A DNA stretch of 64,000 nt from Mytilus californianus (lineage: Eukaryota; Mollusca; Bivalvia; Mytilida; Mytilidae), in NCBI RefSeq assembly GCF_021869535.1, contig NW_026262701.1, forward strand, positions 42,163,278 through 42,227,277. The letters run 5' to 3'. Shown one piece after another: positions 1 through 11,251 of the stretch (the stretch's first letter is position 1; each line of letters begins with the position of its first letter). Made by a program: the position numbers and the translations under genes. The notes below the pieces were generated by a model. The model worked only from the letters and a program-made list of their open reading frames with translations. It did not search any database and was not told the origin of the DNA.

Positions 1-564
1 CTCAAATCAACCTGTTTCTTTACAAACAAAACTTAGAAATAATAGTAAGGTGAAAGAGAAATATAAATACCCAAACTAAAATCCGTTATTAGATATAGTT
101 ACATATACATTTTTATTAAGGACAAAACTCAAATGTATAGTAAAAGGAAGAAGAAAAAAACAACCCGCAATAAATCACATATTGTCGTGGATATTTAGAT
201 ATATGGAGAAATTATTCAAATGAGAAGAAAACTTTATTTTTCTTGAAAACGTTGTTATGACAAACGACTACCCCCTCCCCCCCAAAAAAAACACAAAAAA
301 ATCCCAAACATATATAAAAAAGAGACAGAATCAAAAGAATTCTAGAATTATCAAACCCTTTTTCAAACTTTTTCTCAAACTTTCAATCACCAATCACCCC
401 CCTACCACCCACACGCACACTTTTTTTCGCCGTCCATGCCTCCCATTCGGACTAAACAGGGAGCCGTAGTTGTTTACCGCTTCTAGTGTGTGTTTATTTA
501 ACGATACAATTGTACATCTCAAATCAACCCATTTCTTTACAAACAAAACTTTGAAATAATTGTA
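1..564. repeat. Direct repeat pair (about 48 bp) with intervening AT-rich DNA
   Basis: The first ~48 bases recur at 517-564 with few changes (shared word TTTCTTTACAAACAAAACTT). The first copy abuts the window edge, so the true repeat may be longer. The interval holds a C-rich/A-rich stretch (270-300) and no recognisable gene. It could be a local duplication or the ends of a small element; no target duplication can be tested. Confidence 0.5.
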
Positions 565-1924
565 CCGAGAATTGTACTGAGCCCAGTTCAAATATTTCAT
601 CATGTTCGGAAAGTTATATCCGTTGTGGATTTCAATAGTTTCTTACTTCCTGTTATTTCAGGCGGGAAATCATTACTGACTTCGACTTTCGAGTCACCAG
701 CTGGCTCTATTTAACCCTAACTTTTCATTTGCTCCTCATTGCACTTACTGTTGTTTTTATGACAAGTTTTCAGGAGAAAGAGGAGTGCGGTGCATCGGTA
801 AAAAAACTTGTCTTGGTTGGAGCCCACACGAAAATATAACAATAACTGTTGGATATTAGTGTTATTTCATCACAGAAAACGACGTCTGGTTTTCGTTTCC
901 ATGTTGTTTATACTGTGGTTAAACATTATCTTCCCGTAGCAGTTTGTGTTGTGTTACAGTGTATATTAATAGCAAGCCTACACCACGCCACTTTTCGAGT
1001 TTAAAGTTGGTAATGTAGCTTTGCTTACACTTATCTTTGTTGACTTTCATACACGAATTTCATAATATTACCTGTCGAACTTCTTTGTCTATTTTTAAAT
1101 CATAACATTATTACACCCGAATGAAAGCAACAACAACAAACACTTGCATAGATGTGATATTTATTATCATGAAGATTATATTCGTTACTGTGGGTACTGT
1201 TTGGACTTGAGTAAAAAGAAAAAAAAATGTAGAAAAACCATGCGGAAAAGTATTGACTCACTCTTGAAAATAGCATGTATGATCATGTATATATTGACGA
1301 CATTGCCAAATTGTTGGTTGTTATTTACGTTTGTTTACGATGTAAATGAATGTGCCATGATTTCTTTAATATTGACTGGAGTTACTTCCCTTCGTGTAGC
1401 AGTATTAAATCGAAATTGTTTAAATGATAAATTAAGATTCAGACAAAAAAAGATAGCTTTATTAAAAACTAAATTGTAATTTTGATATGGAGTAATTACA
1501 GTTTATCAGTAGGAAAAATAATGAGATATTTTGTAAATAATCACAAGTATATAAACCTTCACTAAAAGTAGTAGTTATGAATGTACATGCAAATGAAATA
1601 TGAGTAGCAATGAACTTAAATAATATTACTTGAGTGTATATACATCTCCAACCTTGTCTAAATTTAGGATTACCGTGTAGATACGTCAAATTTTTTGTAT
1701 TGTAGATTATTCAAACCTAATGTAAAAGTGAATGCAATGACACTGTCCAACAAGATACTCTGATAAAAGTTCATTGAATTGTGTAAAACAATATTGACTA
1801 TTATATGATATTCTCTTTAATTCAAGAATATGCATTAATGACAGTGCCTGAGAAATTGAGAACCGAATAGAATTATTATAGAGAAACTGTTGGCTTTCAA
1901 TATCATAGCATTGATTTTACATCA
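565..1924. other. No recognised feature
   Basis: AT-rich sequence. A 111-codon open frame (1144-1479, plus) has a Lys-rich middle and one hydrophobic stretch, but no recognised domain, flanking splice signals or visible codon bias. It is not called as a gene. Confidence 0.4.
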
Positions 1925-2110
1925 GGGCATCTTTATAGTCCGCTTACGATGGTGGGGCATTATGTTGTCCGGTCTGCATCCGATTGTCCGTTTCGTATCG
2001 GTTTAAGTGTTTGGTTTATGATCGTTCATCATGAAGTTGTGGTCACGTCAATTTGAAACTCAGTACACATGTTCATTATGATGTGAAATTTTTAAAGCCT
2101 ATGCAAAATT
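1925..2110 (+). repeat. Fragment of a dispersed bivalve repeat
   Basis: The segment runs from a degenerate GTCCG-rich start (1965-1995) through a part resembling 'tgaaactcagtacacatgttc...aaattagagttttgaccc', which I recall as a common bivalve interspersed repeat. It is a single diverged unit with no terminal hairpin preserved. Family assignment is from memory. Confidence 0.35.
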
Positions 2111-2880
2111 AGAGTTTTGACCCAGATCTTTTCTGTAAACCCATCCAGACCCTCTTATATTAGTGGTTAGCAATATACATAATTCTACGACCAGCATTCG
2201 GTTGATAGAGAGAACTGTCTTTAGGAAAGGAATAATGACAGTTTTAATTTATAGGATATATTAAAGAAAGACGTACTAATGCAAACAAAAAGAAAGAAAC
2301 AATAGAGGGATGACACATTAGTAGAGAGAATAAAAGCACTCTCCGGGGTGATGACAAAAAAGGAGATAAACTGAAGACGATAGTAAAATGACCAGAAGTT
2401 GCAAACTAAAACGCTTCCAGCCAAAATTATTTGAATGAAACACATTGGTATCGAATGTGGCGAAGTTGGCCAATACTACCGAAATCCAATCAATCCTATA
2501 CCTGCAACTATTTTTTTTAAAAGTTAGCCATATTTCTCTGACCGACTAATTTGGATGCCAATATTTAAAAATAGATGTTTAAAATAATCCATTGGTTAAT
2601 CCTTAACCAATATTCAGGACAATGGTGTGTTAAAGCTAGAACTATTAAATACAGTATTATTATTTATTGATCCCAGGTTTGATTTAAAGTGAATAAATAT
2701 GACCGTGCTTATCTAAACCAAGATGAAAAGTAGCAATATAACGTCCTAGCGCACGTTTTAACAATCTCACAAGGTAGCAAAACTTGCATCTCCCATTAGC
2801 GCATTGTTTCGCATAGGGAGCGGTTCCAGTTCGTGTTTCTGTAACTTTTTGTTTTGTTTTACGAGAATAGGTTGTTGGCC
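2111..2880. other. No recognised feature
   Basis: AT-rich sequence with only short chance frames on either strand. The minus frame at 2684-2890 contains a C-x5-C-x2-C pattern but no assignable domain. Confidence 0.4.
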
Positions 2881-3390
2881 TGTCGCTCAATACCCAACCT
2901 GAAGAGCCAGGTAATCTTTATTCAAGGTTGCTTTCCTTTAGATCAGTTGCCGACCAAGGCTGACGAGTCAAATCTACCCGGATTTTATATCAGAGTTATC
3001 TTCTCCTAGATGGATCACCTCCCAAGACCTCCATCCGGCCGGCTATTAACCCATAACTGGGACAAGGTTGATGAGTGCTTGGGCATGTCCACACTTCGAT
3101 GGGTCTATACACTATATCTCTATGGTCCTTACTACTCCGAGACCCTCGACAGTTATGCCTAGGACACTAGAACCTAGTTACCATGTGCTGTCGCGAGTAG
3201 GCACTGTATATGTTTTGATAGTGCAGAGGCTATATACTGACAGGAAAGACTTACGCAAATGGCTTTCTTTTCACCTACACAATAGACTAGCCAGCAGCAG
3301 TGGAAGAGTCTCTGACTCGCCACCGCACTAGACACACACACTAACCTGTGGTAACACCACCAACACACAAGGTAGCAATACAGTTAGGAA
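2881..3390. other. GC-richer unrecognised block
   Basis: Base composition is clearly less AT-rich than the flanks over about 500 bp. No frame is convincing: the longest plus frame is 87 codons (3068-3331) and overlaps a 64-codon minus frame. It may be an old mobile-element piece or an unrecognised exon-like fragment. Nothing in it identifies a family. Confidence 0.3.
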
Positions 3391-3559
3391 ATAAAACTTA
3401 AATTCATCCCTATAATTTTAACGGTTCCCTTTTCCGAAAAACTACGTTTAACTGCTAATCAAAGTTTCAAACGTATATATTTATGTAATCATATTCCACA
3501 GATTTTGTTTCAAATAGTAACAAGAGGCTATGCTATATTCATTATACTTTTATCTTTTA

Positions 3560-4266
3560 TGTTTGATTATCGCTATTTTACGAAATTTTCCTTTGATCTT
3601 ACTGACTGATAATTATATATTATCGTTGGTTATCTCAACGAGATTGATTTTCTCGCTTGAGCCGGTACGGCGAAAGCGAGAAAAGCAATCGAGTTGAGAT
3701 GACCAATGATAATCTGTTTATCGCTATTTTACCTATGAAGACGTTGTTAATTTCCTTGACAACGGCACGTGTTCCCTTAGTTTCTAGCGATAATTTTCAT
3801 ATCACTCGTCTCCGCTGAGAACGGAAATTATCAGTCATCAAGATCAAAGGAAAAATTCGTAAAATAGCGACAATTTCCTTTCTCAGCACAGTAGAGTGAT
3901 ATGAAAAGTTATCGCTAGAAAACTAAGGGCGCACGTGCCGTTGTCAATGAAATTAACAACGTCGTCATATCATAGGTAAAATAGCGATAAACTGGGTTGC
4001 GTTCAATATCGTAGCGGCTACGTAGTGCTACGTAAATTTATGACTATTGAACGAGTAGCTAGCCTAGCTGCTATCAATATCTATGTAGCAGCTAGGCTAG
4101 CTAAACGTTCAATAGTCATAAATCTACGTAGCCCTATGTAGGCGCTACGATATTGAACGCAACCCAGATTATCATTGGTCATCTCAACTCTATTGCTTTT
4201 CTCACTTTCGCCGTACCGGCTTAAGTGAGAAAATCAATCTCGTTGAGATGACAAACGATAATCTAT
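3560..4266. repeat. Cluster of four nested palindromes (foldback elements)
   Basis: Four abutting hairpins: A 3617-3714, B 3716-3992, C 3993-4166 and D 4166-4264. A and D are inverted copies of one ~97-bp hairpin (stem contains GAGATGACCAATGATAATCT; loop near GCCGGTACGG). B is a ~277-bp foldback with arms ATCGCTATTTTACC / GGTAAAATAGCGAT. C is a 174-bp near-perfect palindrome bounded by TGGGTTGCGTTCAATATCG and its complement. The centre of B also pairs with 3562-3613, outside the cluster. The simplest reading is successive insertion of palindromic MITEs into one another. The whole 650 bp can fold as one multi-arm structure. Confidence 0.85.
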
Positions 4267-4344
4267 GATTATTTGTTAATCATGTTGAGTGGCGTTTTTG
4301 TACAGCTTGTGCTTAAGATAATTTTTACTGTTTACAGTTTATAC

Positions 4345-4998
4345 CTAACGTTACAGTACCCAAATTTCACCGAGTACACAAATTGCACCTATTCAGCAAA
4401 AATAGCAGCGGAATTCTTACTAGTTTTCTTTGAGATTAAACAATTTGTATTTTTATGATTTGACTTTATACAAATACACGTCTTTCAACATAGGTAAATA
4501 TATTTAAATATACACAAAACGTTCACAGTATATATCAAGACATGAAGCATTTACTGATCTTTACTGGAAAAAGTAAAATTTACGGAAACGTCGCCATGCG
4601 ACATCCACAAAAAGTCATCTTTTAAAAATGAGCAAATAAAATATGTTACAAGCATCTATTTCTTAACAAATGAATAGTAAGCATGGACTAATGTCAAATT
4701 GTTCTAAATATTTGAAGAAATAAAACAAAACATCTGTTATTCGATTTTTAAGGATGTGAATTTAAGCATGGATGCAATTTGGGTACTCCTCATTACTGAC
4801 TCATGGGTCGTTTGGAGGTTGGTTCAAACCCATTTTTCTATTATTCAATATGGATTCAAAATTAAATTGGTGTAACTATATAGTAAATAAGGATACATCT
4901 ACAAAATAAACACAGAATGGAAACTTTTGTATTGATCATAAACAAACGTAGGTGAAAAAACTGTCAAAATAGGTGCAATCTGGGTACCCTCACGTTAG
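4345..4998. mobile_element. Candidate TIR element (about 650 bp), non-coding
   Basis: The left end CCTAACGTTACAGTACCCAA matches the complement of the right end (CCCTAACGTGAGGGTACCCA) with few mismatches. A further GCACCTATT follows on both sides. An extra internal copy of the GGGTAC word lies near 4765-4785. No target duplication or transposase frame is seen. Length and structure suit a MITE. Confidence 0.45.
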
Positions 4999-5765
4999 GG
5001 ATCAATTGGCAATTTCAACCATGTTGACTTATTTGTTGATCTCATCTTGCTGAACATTTTTGCGATTATATTGTGTGTCAATCTATCTTAGTTTCTGCTA
5101 ACAATTCTTATCAAAATTGGTTATTTTCGGTTATGTTGACTTATTTGTAGATATTATTGTGGCACAGTGCATAACATCTTTGCTATTAAAATGTTCCTCC
5201 CTATAAAATGCAAAAAATGTAATAAAGGCCAAAAACCATCATTAAAGGACAATAACTCCTTATATGTTTGTACTAACATGAGCAACACGACGGGTGCCAC
5301 ATGTGGAACAGGATCTGCTTACCCTTCCGAAGCACCTGAGACCACCACCAGTTTTTTTGTGGGGTTCATGTTGCTTGAAGTCTTTAGTTTTCTATGTTGT
5401 GTTTTGTGAACTTTTGTTTGTTGGTCTTTTTCTTTTTAGCCATGGCGTTGTCAGTTTTTTTTTCGACATGAGTTTTAATGTCCCTTTGGTGTCTTTCGCC
5501 TCTCTTCTATAAGGGGTCAATTGACAATTTTCACCATTGTGACTAATTTATACATATTTTTGGCAGAACATTATTGCTATTTACAGTTTGCCTCTATCTA
5601 TGGTTTCTGCAAAAATCATCTTTTAAGGGCATTAATTTCTATAAGGGTTCAATTAACGATCTCGGTCGTGTTGATTTTACTTTGCTGAACTTTTTTTTTT
5701 ATGAAGGCCATAATAGTCTATTATATTTTTCAGAGATACAAACAATCAAAAATTTGTGAAAAGGA
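4999..5765 (+). repeat. Degenerate family-B tandem units interrupted by another bivalve repeat
   Basis: Three diverged units share 'gttgacttatttgtagat...ttgctgaacatt...gctatttacagttt' with the better-kept family-B elements at 14.8, 20.2 and 34.1 kb. Between units, 5270-5520 is a different dispersed bivalve repeat (words 'gacgggtgccacatgtgg' and 'agccatggcgttgtcag'), met again reversed near 49.4 kb. The two short plus frames here follow repeat sequence and are not genes. Confidence 0.5.
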
Positions 5766-6377
5766 TCTATAAATGTATATAATGTACGTAAAAAGCATCG
5801 ATACAAATCAATTTTATTCCCTTTTTAATTTAAATTTCTCGAAAAAGCGTCAACAGAATTACACGGATTCGTTTTATTTTCAGTCAAAACCATTTAAAGT
5901 AGGTAGAGTGAAGAAGTGTCGGAAGAAAATATAAGCGTCAAGCTGCTACGGCGTCAAGCTGCAATATTGGTGTTCATGATTTTTCCCTGCATCAATCATC
6001 CTTTATATTTAATGATTAAGACGGGGGAAAAAGAATGTGGTGACCCGGCCCCTTATATTTTCATACCATTTAAACGAAAATGAGCATAGCGACAACGTAT
6101 CATTTTAAAATTCAATATTGTGAACGGAATCTTTAGAATTCACAATGTTAAGCAATTAAAATGAAGTTTAAGTGGCTTTTTGTTACCCACATCAACATTC
6201 TATACATTGTTAGTTTTTATTTTTTTGTAATTAATTAAATTATCTTAAATCAGTTGTATCTCTAGAATCTAAATATTAAAGCTGCATATACCATTTATTT
6301 TATCTACATGCATATGTAGTTTAATGAGTTATGGATGTATACAAAATTTCGAAAAATTCCGAAATATTGACCAACTA
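5766..6377. other. No recognised feature
   Basis: AT-rich sequence with no coherent frame, palindrome or repeat match noticed. Confidence 0.4.
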
Positions 6378-6570
6378 TATAGATATAAGAAGATGTGGTA
6401 CGAGTGCCAATGAGACAACTCTCCATCCAAGTCTCAATTTGTAAAAGTAAACCATTATAGGTCAAAGTACGACATTCAACACGGAGCCTTGGCTCACACC
6501 GAACAGCAAGCTATAAAGGGCTGCAACAAAAATGACTAGTGGAAAACCATTCAAACAGGAAAACTAACTG
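6378..6570 (+). repeat. R1-related dispersed repeat, subfamily with ACACGGAGCCTTGG
   Basis: It starts with the R1 head (agaagatgtggtacgagtgccaatgagacaactctccatccaagt) and continues with a tail specific to this subfamily (CAACACGGAGCCTTGG, CACACCGAACAGCAAGCTA). Near copies occur at 40254-40425 and 44645-44820 inside the tandem TTAA elements. Confidence 0.7.
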
Positions 6571-6750
6571 TCTTAGTTAAAGTCAGTTTGTAGATGATGC
6601 ATAAGATTTGCCGACATTAGTTTAGTTTGTAATTTCATCAAGTATATCAAGAATATTTCGTGGTGTTTCAGCAACCAAGCTTAAGTTGGTTTAAAGTTTT
6701 AGCACTGAGTTGCGAGTTTCTTTGTTTTAGTTAGTAGTACTAATGGATTC

Positions 6751-6918
6751 CAGGGGCGGATCGAGGATTTTAGGTTAAGGAGGGGGGGGGGGGGGCGCAA
6801 ACATAAATTTTTTTGAGGTAAAATTATCGAAATATACTTTATTAAGCTGAGGACAACCCATGCTTTGCAAATTTTATGGGGGAGGGGTGGGGCACGCCCC
6901 AGCCTGAATCCGCCCCTG
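6751..6918. mobile_element. MITE with CAGGGGCGGATC termini
   Basis: The termini CAGGGGCGGATCGAGG and its complement (AATCCGCCCCTG) bound 168 bp holding a long G run and no coding capacity. It belongs to a family of six copies in this window (also 7169, 8372, 27006, 47655, 48368). CAG...CTG ends suggest a hAT-type element; the 8-bp target duplication expected for hAT is not clear here. Confidence 0.75.
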
Positions 6919-7168
6919 GTTCGAAATGGACAGATGTTTATGTCCAGCAGGCATTGAAATAGTTTGAAAGTTTATTGAACAATCATGATTGTATTGAAAT
7001 GACAGACTTGACATATTGACGCGAGTTTTCTTTATTTACTTCTATATTAATATTTCTAATATATTTTCATAGAGTGAATGATTTTTGGTATAAATGGTTA
7101 TTTTTTTCTCAATGATTTCGAAAAGTATTATCGCTACATAGTTTGTATATATCATAAATTACTGGTAG

Positions 7169-7280
7169 CAGGGGCGGATCCAGCCATTTTTAAAAGGAGG
7201 GGGGGGGGGGTCCAATCATATGTCCCAATTCAAAAGCATTGATCGTCAACAAAAGGGGGGTTCCAACCCCCGGAACACGG
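7169..7280. mobile_element. Truncated or diverged CAGGGGCGGATCC MITE
   Basis: The left end CAGGGGCGGATCCAGCC is followed by a G run. The right half ends in a C-rich stretch (AACCCCCGGAAC) without a matching terminal repeat, so the copy is partial. Confidence 0.55.
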
Positions 7281-7507
7281 TGTGATGATTGACAAGTATG
7301 TACATTTGAAATGGTTTGTGCCACAGCAGTAACTACCTTGCTCCACAAGTTTGTAAGGATTAGTGATATGCTTTTAGAATTATAATGTATTTTTTTTTAA
7401 ATAGGTTGAAATAACTGAGAAGTATGCGAAGCACGTAGTTTTGGTTTAGAGTTATTTCCCTTGTTTTAGGATGTTTTTAATATTCACTTAATATATCAAT
7501 GTTATTA

Positions 7508-7785
7508 ATATGAACAACTAAATATTACACTAAAAGATATTTATACTATGATTTGATGATGAACATGATATTTGTACTCCTTATGTTCACAACTTAATTG
7601 TATTTTTGAAGTGCAATGTAATCAATTATACAAAATTACACAGCATTAGTACAATATTCTTTCATTACATTTAATGGTATTATACAAAATTACAATTAAG
7701 TTGAGAAAATAAGGAGTACAAATATCATGTTCATCATCAAATCATAGTATAAATATCTTTTAGTGTAATATTTAGTTGTTCATAT
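7508..7785. mobile_element. 278-bp foldback element
   Basis: Arms of about 77 bp are near-perfect inverted copies (outer end ATATGAACAACTAAATATTA, inner end near GTACTCCTTAT) around a ~120-bp loop containing a shorter direct repeat ('tacaaaattaca'). No coding content. Flanks TTA/CAA do not give a clear target duplication. Confidence 0.85.
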
Positions 7786-7940
7786 CAACTTTACCACCCT
7801 CTTACCACCACCTCCGTGTCCTGCAGGCACTTGCCCGCAGGTGGTGTCAAAAGTTACACGTGCTTGTGTTCTTTCAAAGTTCATAAAATGTGGAACAAAT
7901 GTCCTCAATTTCTCTATTCTATTTATAAGGGGACACGGAT

Positions 7941-7984
7941 CTGGGACTATTATACTAAGTATAATAGTCTCGATAATAGTCCCA
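7941..7984. repeat. Small palindrome within a palindrome
   Basis: GACTATTATACT, a one-base spacer and AGTATAATAGTC form a perfect hairpin (7945-7969). The outer words CTGGGACTATTAT and ATAATAGTCCCAG pair around it. It resembles the very small palindromes at 48-52 kb but lacks flanking direct repeats. Confidence 0.6.
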
Positions 7985-8371
7985 GGTTGGAGGCATTAAT
8001 GTCATTATAACCATTGTGAGGGTACTACTGGAAAGAAGTCGTTTAAGAATAGATCAACCAAGGATTTGTTTATTGGATCAACGGTGATATCATTTTTAAA
8101 CTGTGATACCCAAACAACCTTGGTATGAAATTCTGGACAGAAATCTCCGGCCTGCAGGTGAAAATAAAACTATTTTTCAGGAAGATATTTTTTTTTACAG
8201 TACATGGCTTTAGCTGTGGGTCTGTTGTTAACCGTGAAATCGAAAGCGGATACCAATTAAAGTGGTAATTTATAACCATAAATCCAATAAAATGAGAAAA
8301 GTTAAAAGAATGAAAGATAAAAACAACAGTAACCGTTGGGCTTAACATTACACAAAAACTAAAGATTGTGC

Positions 8372-8521
8372 CAGTGACGGATCCAGAAATTTTCATGTAA
8401 AGGGGCCCACTGACTGCTAAAGAGGGGGCCTCCCTAGTCATGCTTCTTTGATTCCCGATATAATAAATCAAATTTTTCCCACAAAAAAGGGAGGGGCAGG
8501 GTGCTCTAAATCCGCCTCTAT
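8372..8521. mobile_element. MITE, CAGTGACGGATCC copy
   Basis: It shares the internal text of the 27.0, 47.7 and 48.4 kb copies (agaaattttcat, catgcttc..tgattcc..tatataat, ttttccca). The right end is AAATCCGCCTCTA. The longest open frame of the window (203 codons, minus, 8070-8681) runs straight through this MITE and is therefore not a gene. Confidence 0.7.
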
Positions 8522-8756
8522 GTGCAACACGAACCTCCAAAATACATGGGGTGAACTCAAGAACTGTGAATGATAAAGTTAGGAACTTCCTGCTCAACAT
8601 GTGGCAACCTAGGTTTGAGCATACATGTAATTGCCAAATTAAGTAAGTAAAACTTTCATTTGATTCGCCATATTGGCACACATGTGAAGATAATATCTGG
8701 TGAGATTTTCGTCGAATATCATGTCAGAGGAGATAGTGTTAAAAATATTTGCATGG

Positions 8757-8984
8757 TTCATGGAGGGTGGTAAAGGGTTATTTTCGTGCAACGTGTTTTG
8801 CCATTTTTATTTCACGTGCAGCCGTGAAAAAGGTTCGTTATTCACCGTGTTTCGTGAAATCGGTAAAAAGATCAACGTGCAAGAAACTTTTTATTGTTCG
8901 TACATCGTGAAATGGCAATTTTATTTCGCGTTCTTCCGTGCAGATACCCCCCCCCCCCCCCCCCCTTTACGCCCCTCTTCATGA
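8757..8984. mobile_element. MITE-like element with a CGTG-word interior
   Basis: The ends CATGGAGGGTGGTAAAGGG and the complement of CCCTTTACGCCCCTCTTCATG are imperfect inverted repeats. The interior repeats the word CGTGAA/CGTGCA or its complement about ten times (8790-8942), including paired TGCCATTTTTATTTCACG and CGTGAAATGGCAATTTTATT. A C run of about 18 lies at 8947-8966. No credible coding potential. Confidence 0.55.
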
Positions 8985-10254
8985 GTTGAAAATTATAAAA
9001 CAGAAAACAAAATGTATTGTTTAACCTTGGACAAAAAGATCAAGTCCAAAACTGGCTATTATTTGTGTAGGCTAGCTTAACCTTGAAGAGTATGCAATTC
9101 TAAATCAAGGAGGCGGTATGCAATTTCCTAATAATATTACAAAAGAACTTGTCACAGATTCTTAACTAAACGTCTACCAGATTAGTAAAATTTCCAATTC
9201 ACTGACATCTGTTGGACATAGATACTCAAATTGCAGAATCTTATTAGTAATAAAAAAATCTGTGTTTTCTGTGACAACATTTTGAAAAACATATGTTAAT
9301 ATTTTATTTATTAATAATTACACTCTAACTGTCTAACATTTTTAATTCTTCTCTGATTACAGTAATTCTCGTTTGTCAATTTTCCCAACTTCCCATGCTC
9401 CCCTCAGCAGAGTTATTTAATTTTGAATGGAACAAAATGTGAATGAGTTATAAATAATATATAAATGATTGAATATTCTTTATTTAGTTTTTCTTTATTC
9501 TCAATTCTTCCAGAGACATGTATATGCTCTGAGAATAATGTCTCTGCATGATTCTTCATAATTAAATATACTCAATTATTCTCTATGATCCTTCATTCTA
9601 TATTTTTGCTTTTCAACTATCTATTTTTTTTTGTCCTTATTTAAATCCCCATATTTGATACCAGACTAACTCTCATATGTACGAAAGCTTGGCACGTCGA
9701 ATACGGAAACCCGGAAATCTTTTTACCGTTGCCGTTTTCATACTATGACGCAAAATCCATGGACGCTCGTCTGCTGCTGAATTCAAGTTTTACTGTTTAA
9801 AAAGAATGGACAAAGATAGTAACCCATTTCAATATATCTGTTAATAATAACTTTTTGACCCATCAGTTTGAAAAACCAAAGGTCTTTGTATCAACTATCT
9901 GACCATTGTCGATTAACTGGGGAACGAAACAAGGGAAGGTCTATTAACAGGACAGATAAAACCAGGACAGTTATTTTCGATACGTTTTCATCTGTAACTT
10001 TTGTTTTAACCAACATATTGTTAAAATTTAAATTGTAGAATAAAGAACAGGGTATATACATTAGAAACTAAGAAAGTCAACGCAACGAAAGTGTTTCGTT
10101 TTGATGGATTACGTACCAACTTATTGTACTTGGAAAGCGCAATGAAAGGTAAATATAATCATGCACATTTTTAGGAAGATGCTATTGCTATACTTTTCAC
10201 GAAAAACCATTTGACTTTATCCATGTCATGCATGTAAACCCGAAAATCAGTCAA
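8985..10254. other. No recognised feature apart from one mini-palindrome
   Basis: AT-rich sequence without convincing frames or known repeats, except the small candidate insertion at 9504-9557. Confidence 0.4.
9504..9557. mobile_element. Mini-palindrome (family CAGAGACAT) with 7-bp direct repeats, imperfect
   Basis: CAGAGACAT (9511-9519) and ATGTCTCTG (9538-9546) face each other. The unit with four extra bases CATG is flanked by ATTCTTC (9504-9510, 9551-9557). It has the same termini as 48754-48789 and 49028-49065. ATTCTTC-like words are common locally, so the flanking repeat could be chance. Confidence 0.4.
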
Positions 10255-11251
10255 AGATTGGCAAAAACGGAAGCAAGTCAAGGGTAACACGAATGAACGA
10301 ATAACACCGTTTTTAACCGAATAACACTTGAAATGACCGAATAACACTCGCAATTTTAATATTAGCACATATTGGTGACTTTTAATAAAAACATTGATTA
10401 TAAAATAATATTATAAGAAATCACAATGCCAATGGCAATGGTCGCCATGTTGGATGTACACACTATATTTATAATGATCTTTATGAATTTACCTGCTTTC
10501 TATATATCATTTTTAAGCTATAAAATACATTTATGATATACTATTATTCAATAGGGGAAAGTCGGCTAATTGCGGACACTTTTTCAAATCCGGAAGTTTG
10601 GATAACGTCGAGGCCAATTGCGGACATACTGGTGGTTGCATTTGACAGGAGAGGATAGAGGGGTATCAAATGGACCATTTCCCGCGTTTTCAGGTCTCCT
10701 CTCTTGATTTGTAGATTGCAAACTCTTAAAACCCGCGGAAATGCCGAGTAGGGTAAATGCGGACAGGGGGAGTTAAAATACGGACACCTTGTCGTCAAAT
10801 TGCGGACACTTATTTTTAAACATTTCTTGCTATTCAAAACGCAGATATTATGCATATATAACATTAGCTCGCATGAATACCCCTCAGGAATACCCTTTCA
10901 GTGCATCTTAAAGCATGTTTGAGAATGGTTTTCTCGCATTAACTGGTAATACATGTGGAAAGGTGAGAAAAAATAAGATTAAAAAAGTTCATTAAATATC
11001 CTATACCACACCAATTATTAAATGATATAAGATGGTACTGACAACTTCCATCGGGATATTGTCTTCCAAGATGCATGCGTGCATATATACGAGATATAGT
11101 TGTGATAACTTTCAATTTAAAATCGTATGGCATTCATTGTAATGTGTTTTAATGTCCTAATCACTTAAAAATCCGTAGCCCTCACTCAAGAGCATAAGAT
11201 GCCTTGAGGCGAGATTTTTTTAATTGCATTTTCCGATACTTATAAGATAAT

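Noticed and set aside
1144..1479. 111-codon plus frame with one hydrophobic segment
   Set aside because: Isolated, unrecognised, no splice or promoter context; the length is within what AT-rich DNA gives by chance.
2684..2890. 68-codon minus frame with a C-x5-C-x2-C patch
   Set aside because: It hints at a retroelement zinc knuckle but is too short and lacks flanking coding similarity.
8070..8681. 203-codon minus-strand frame, longest in the window
   Set aside because: It runs through a CAGTGACGGATCC MITE and unique AT-rich DNA with no domain, no splice signals and no codon bias.
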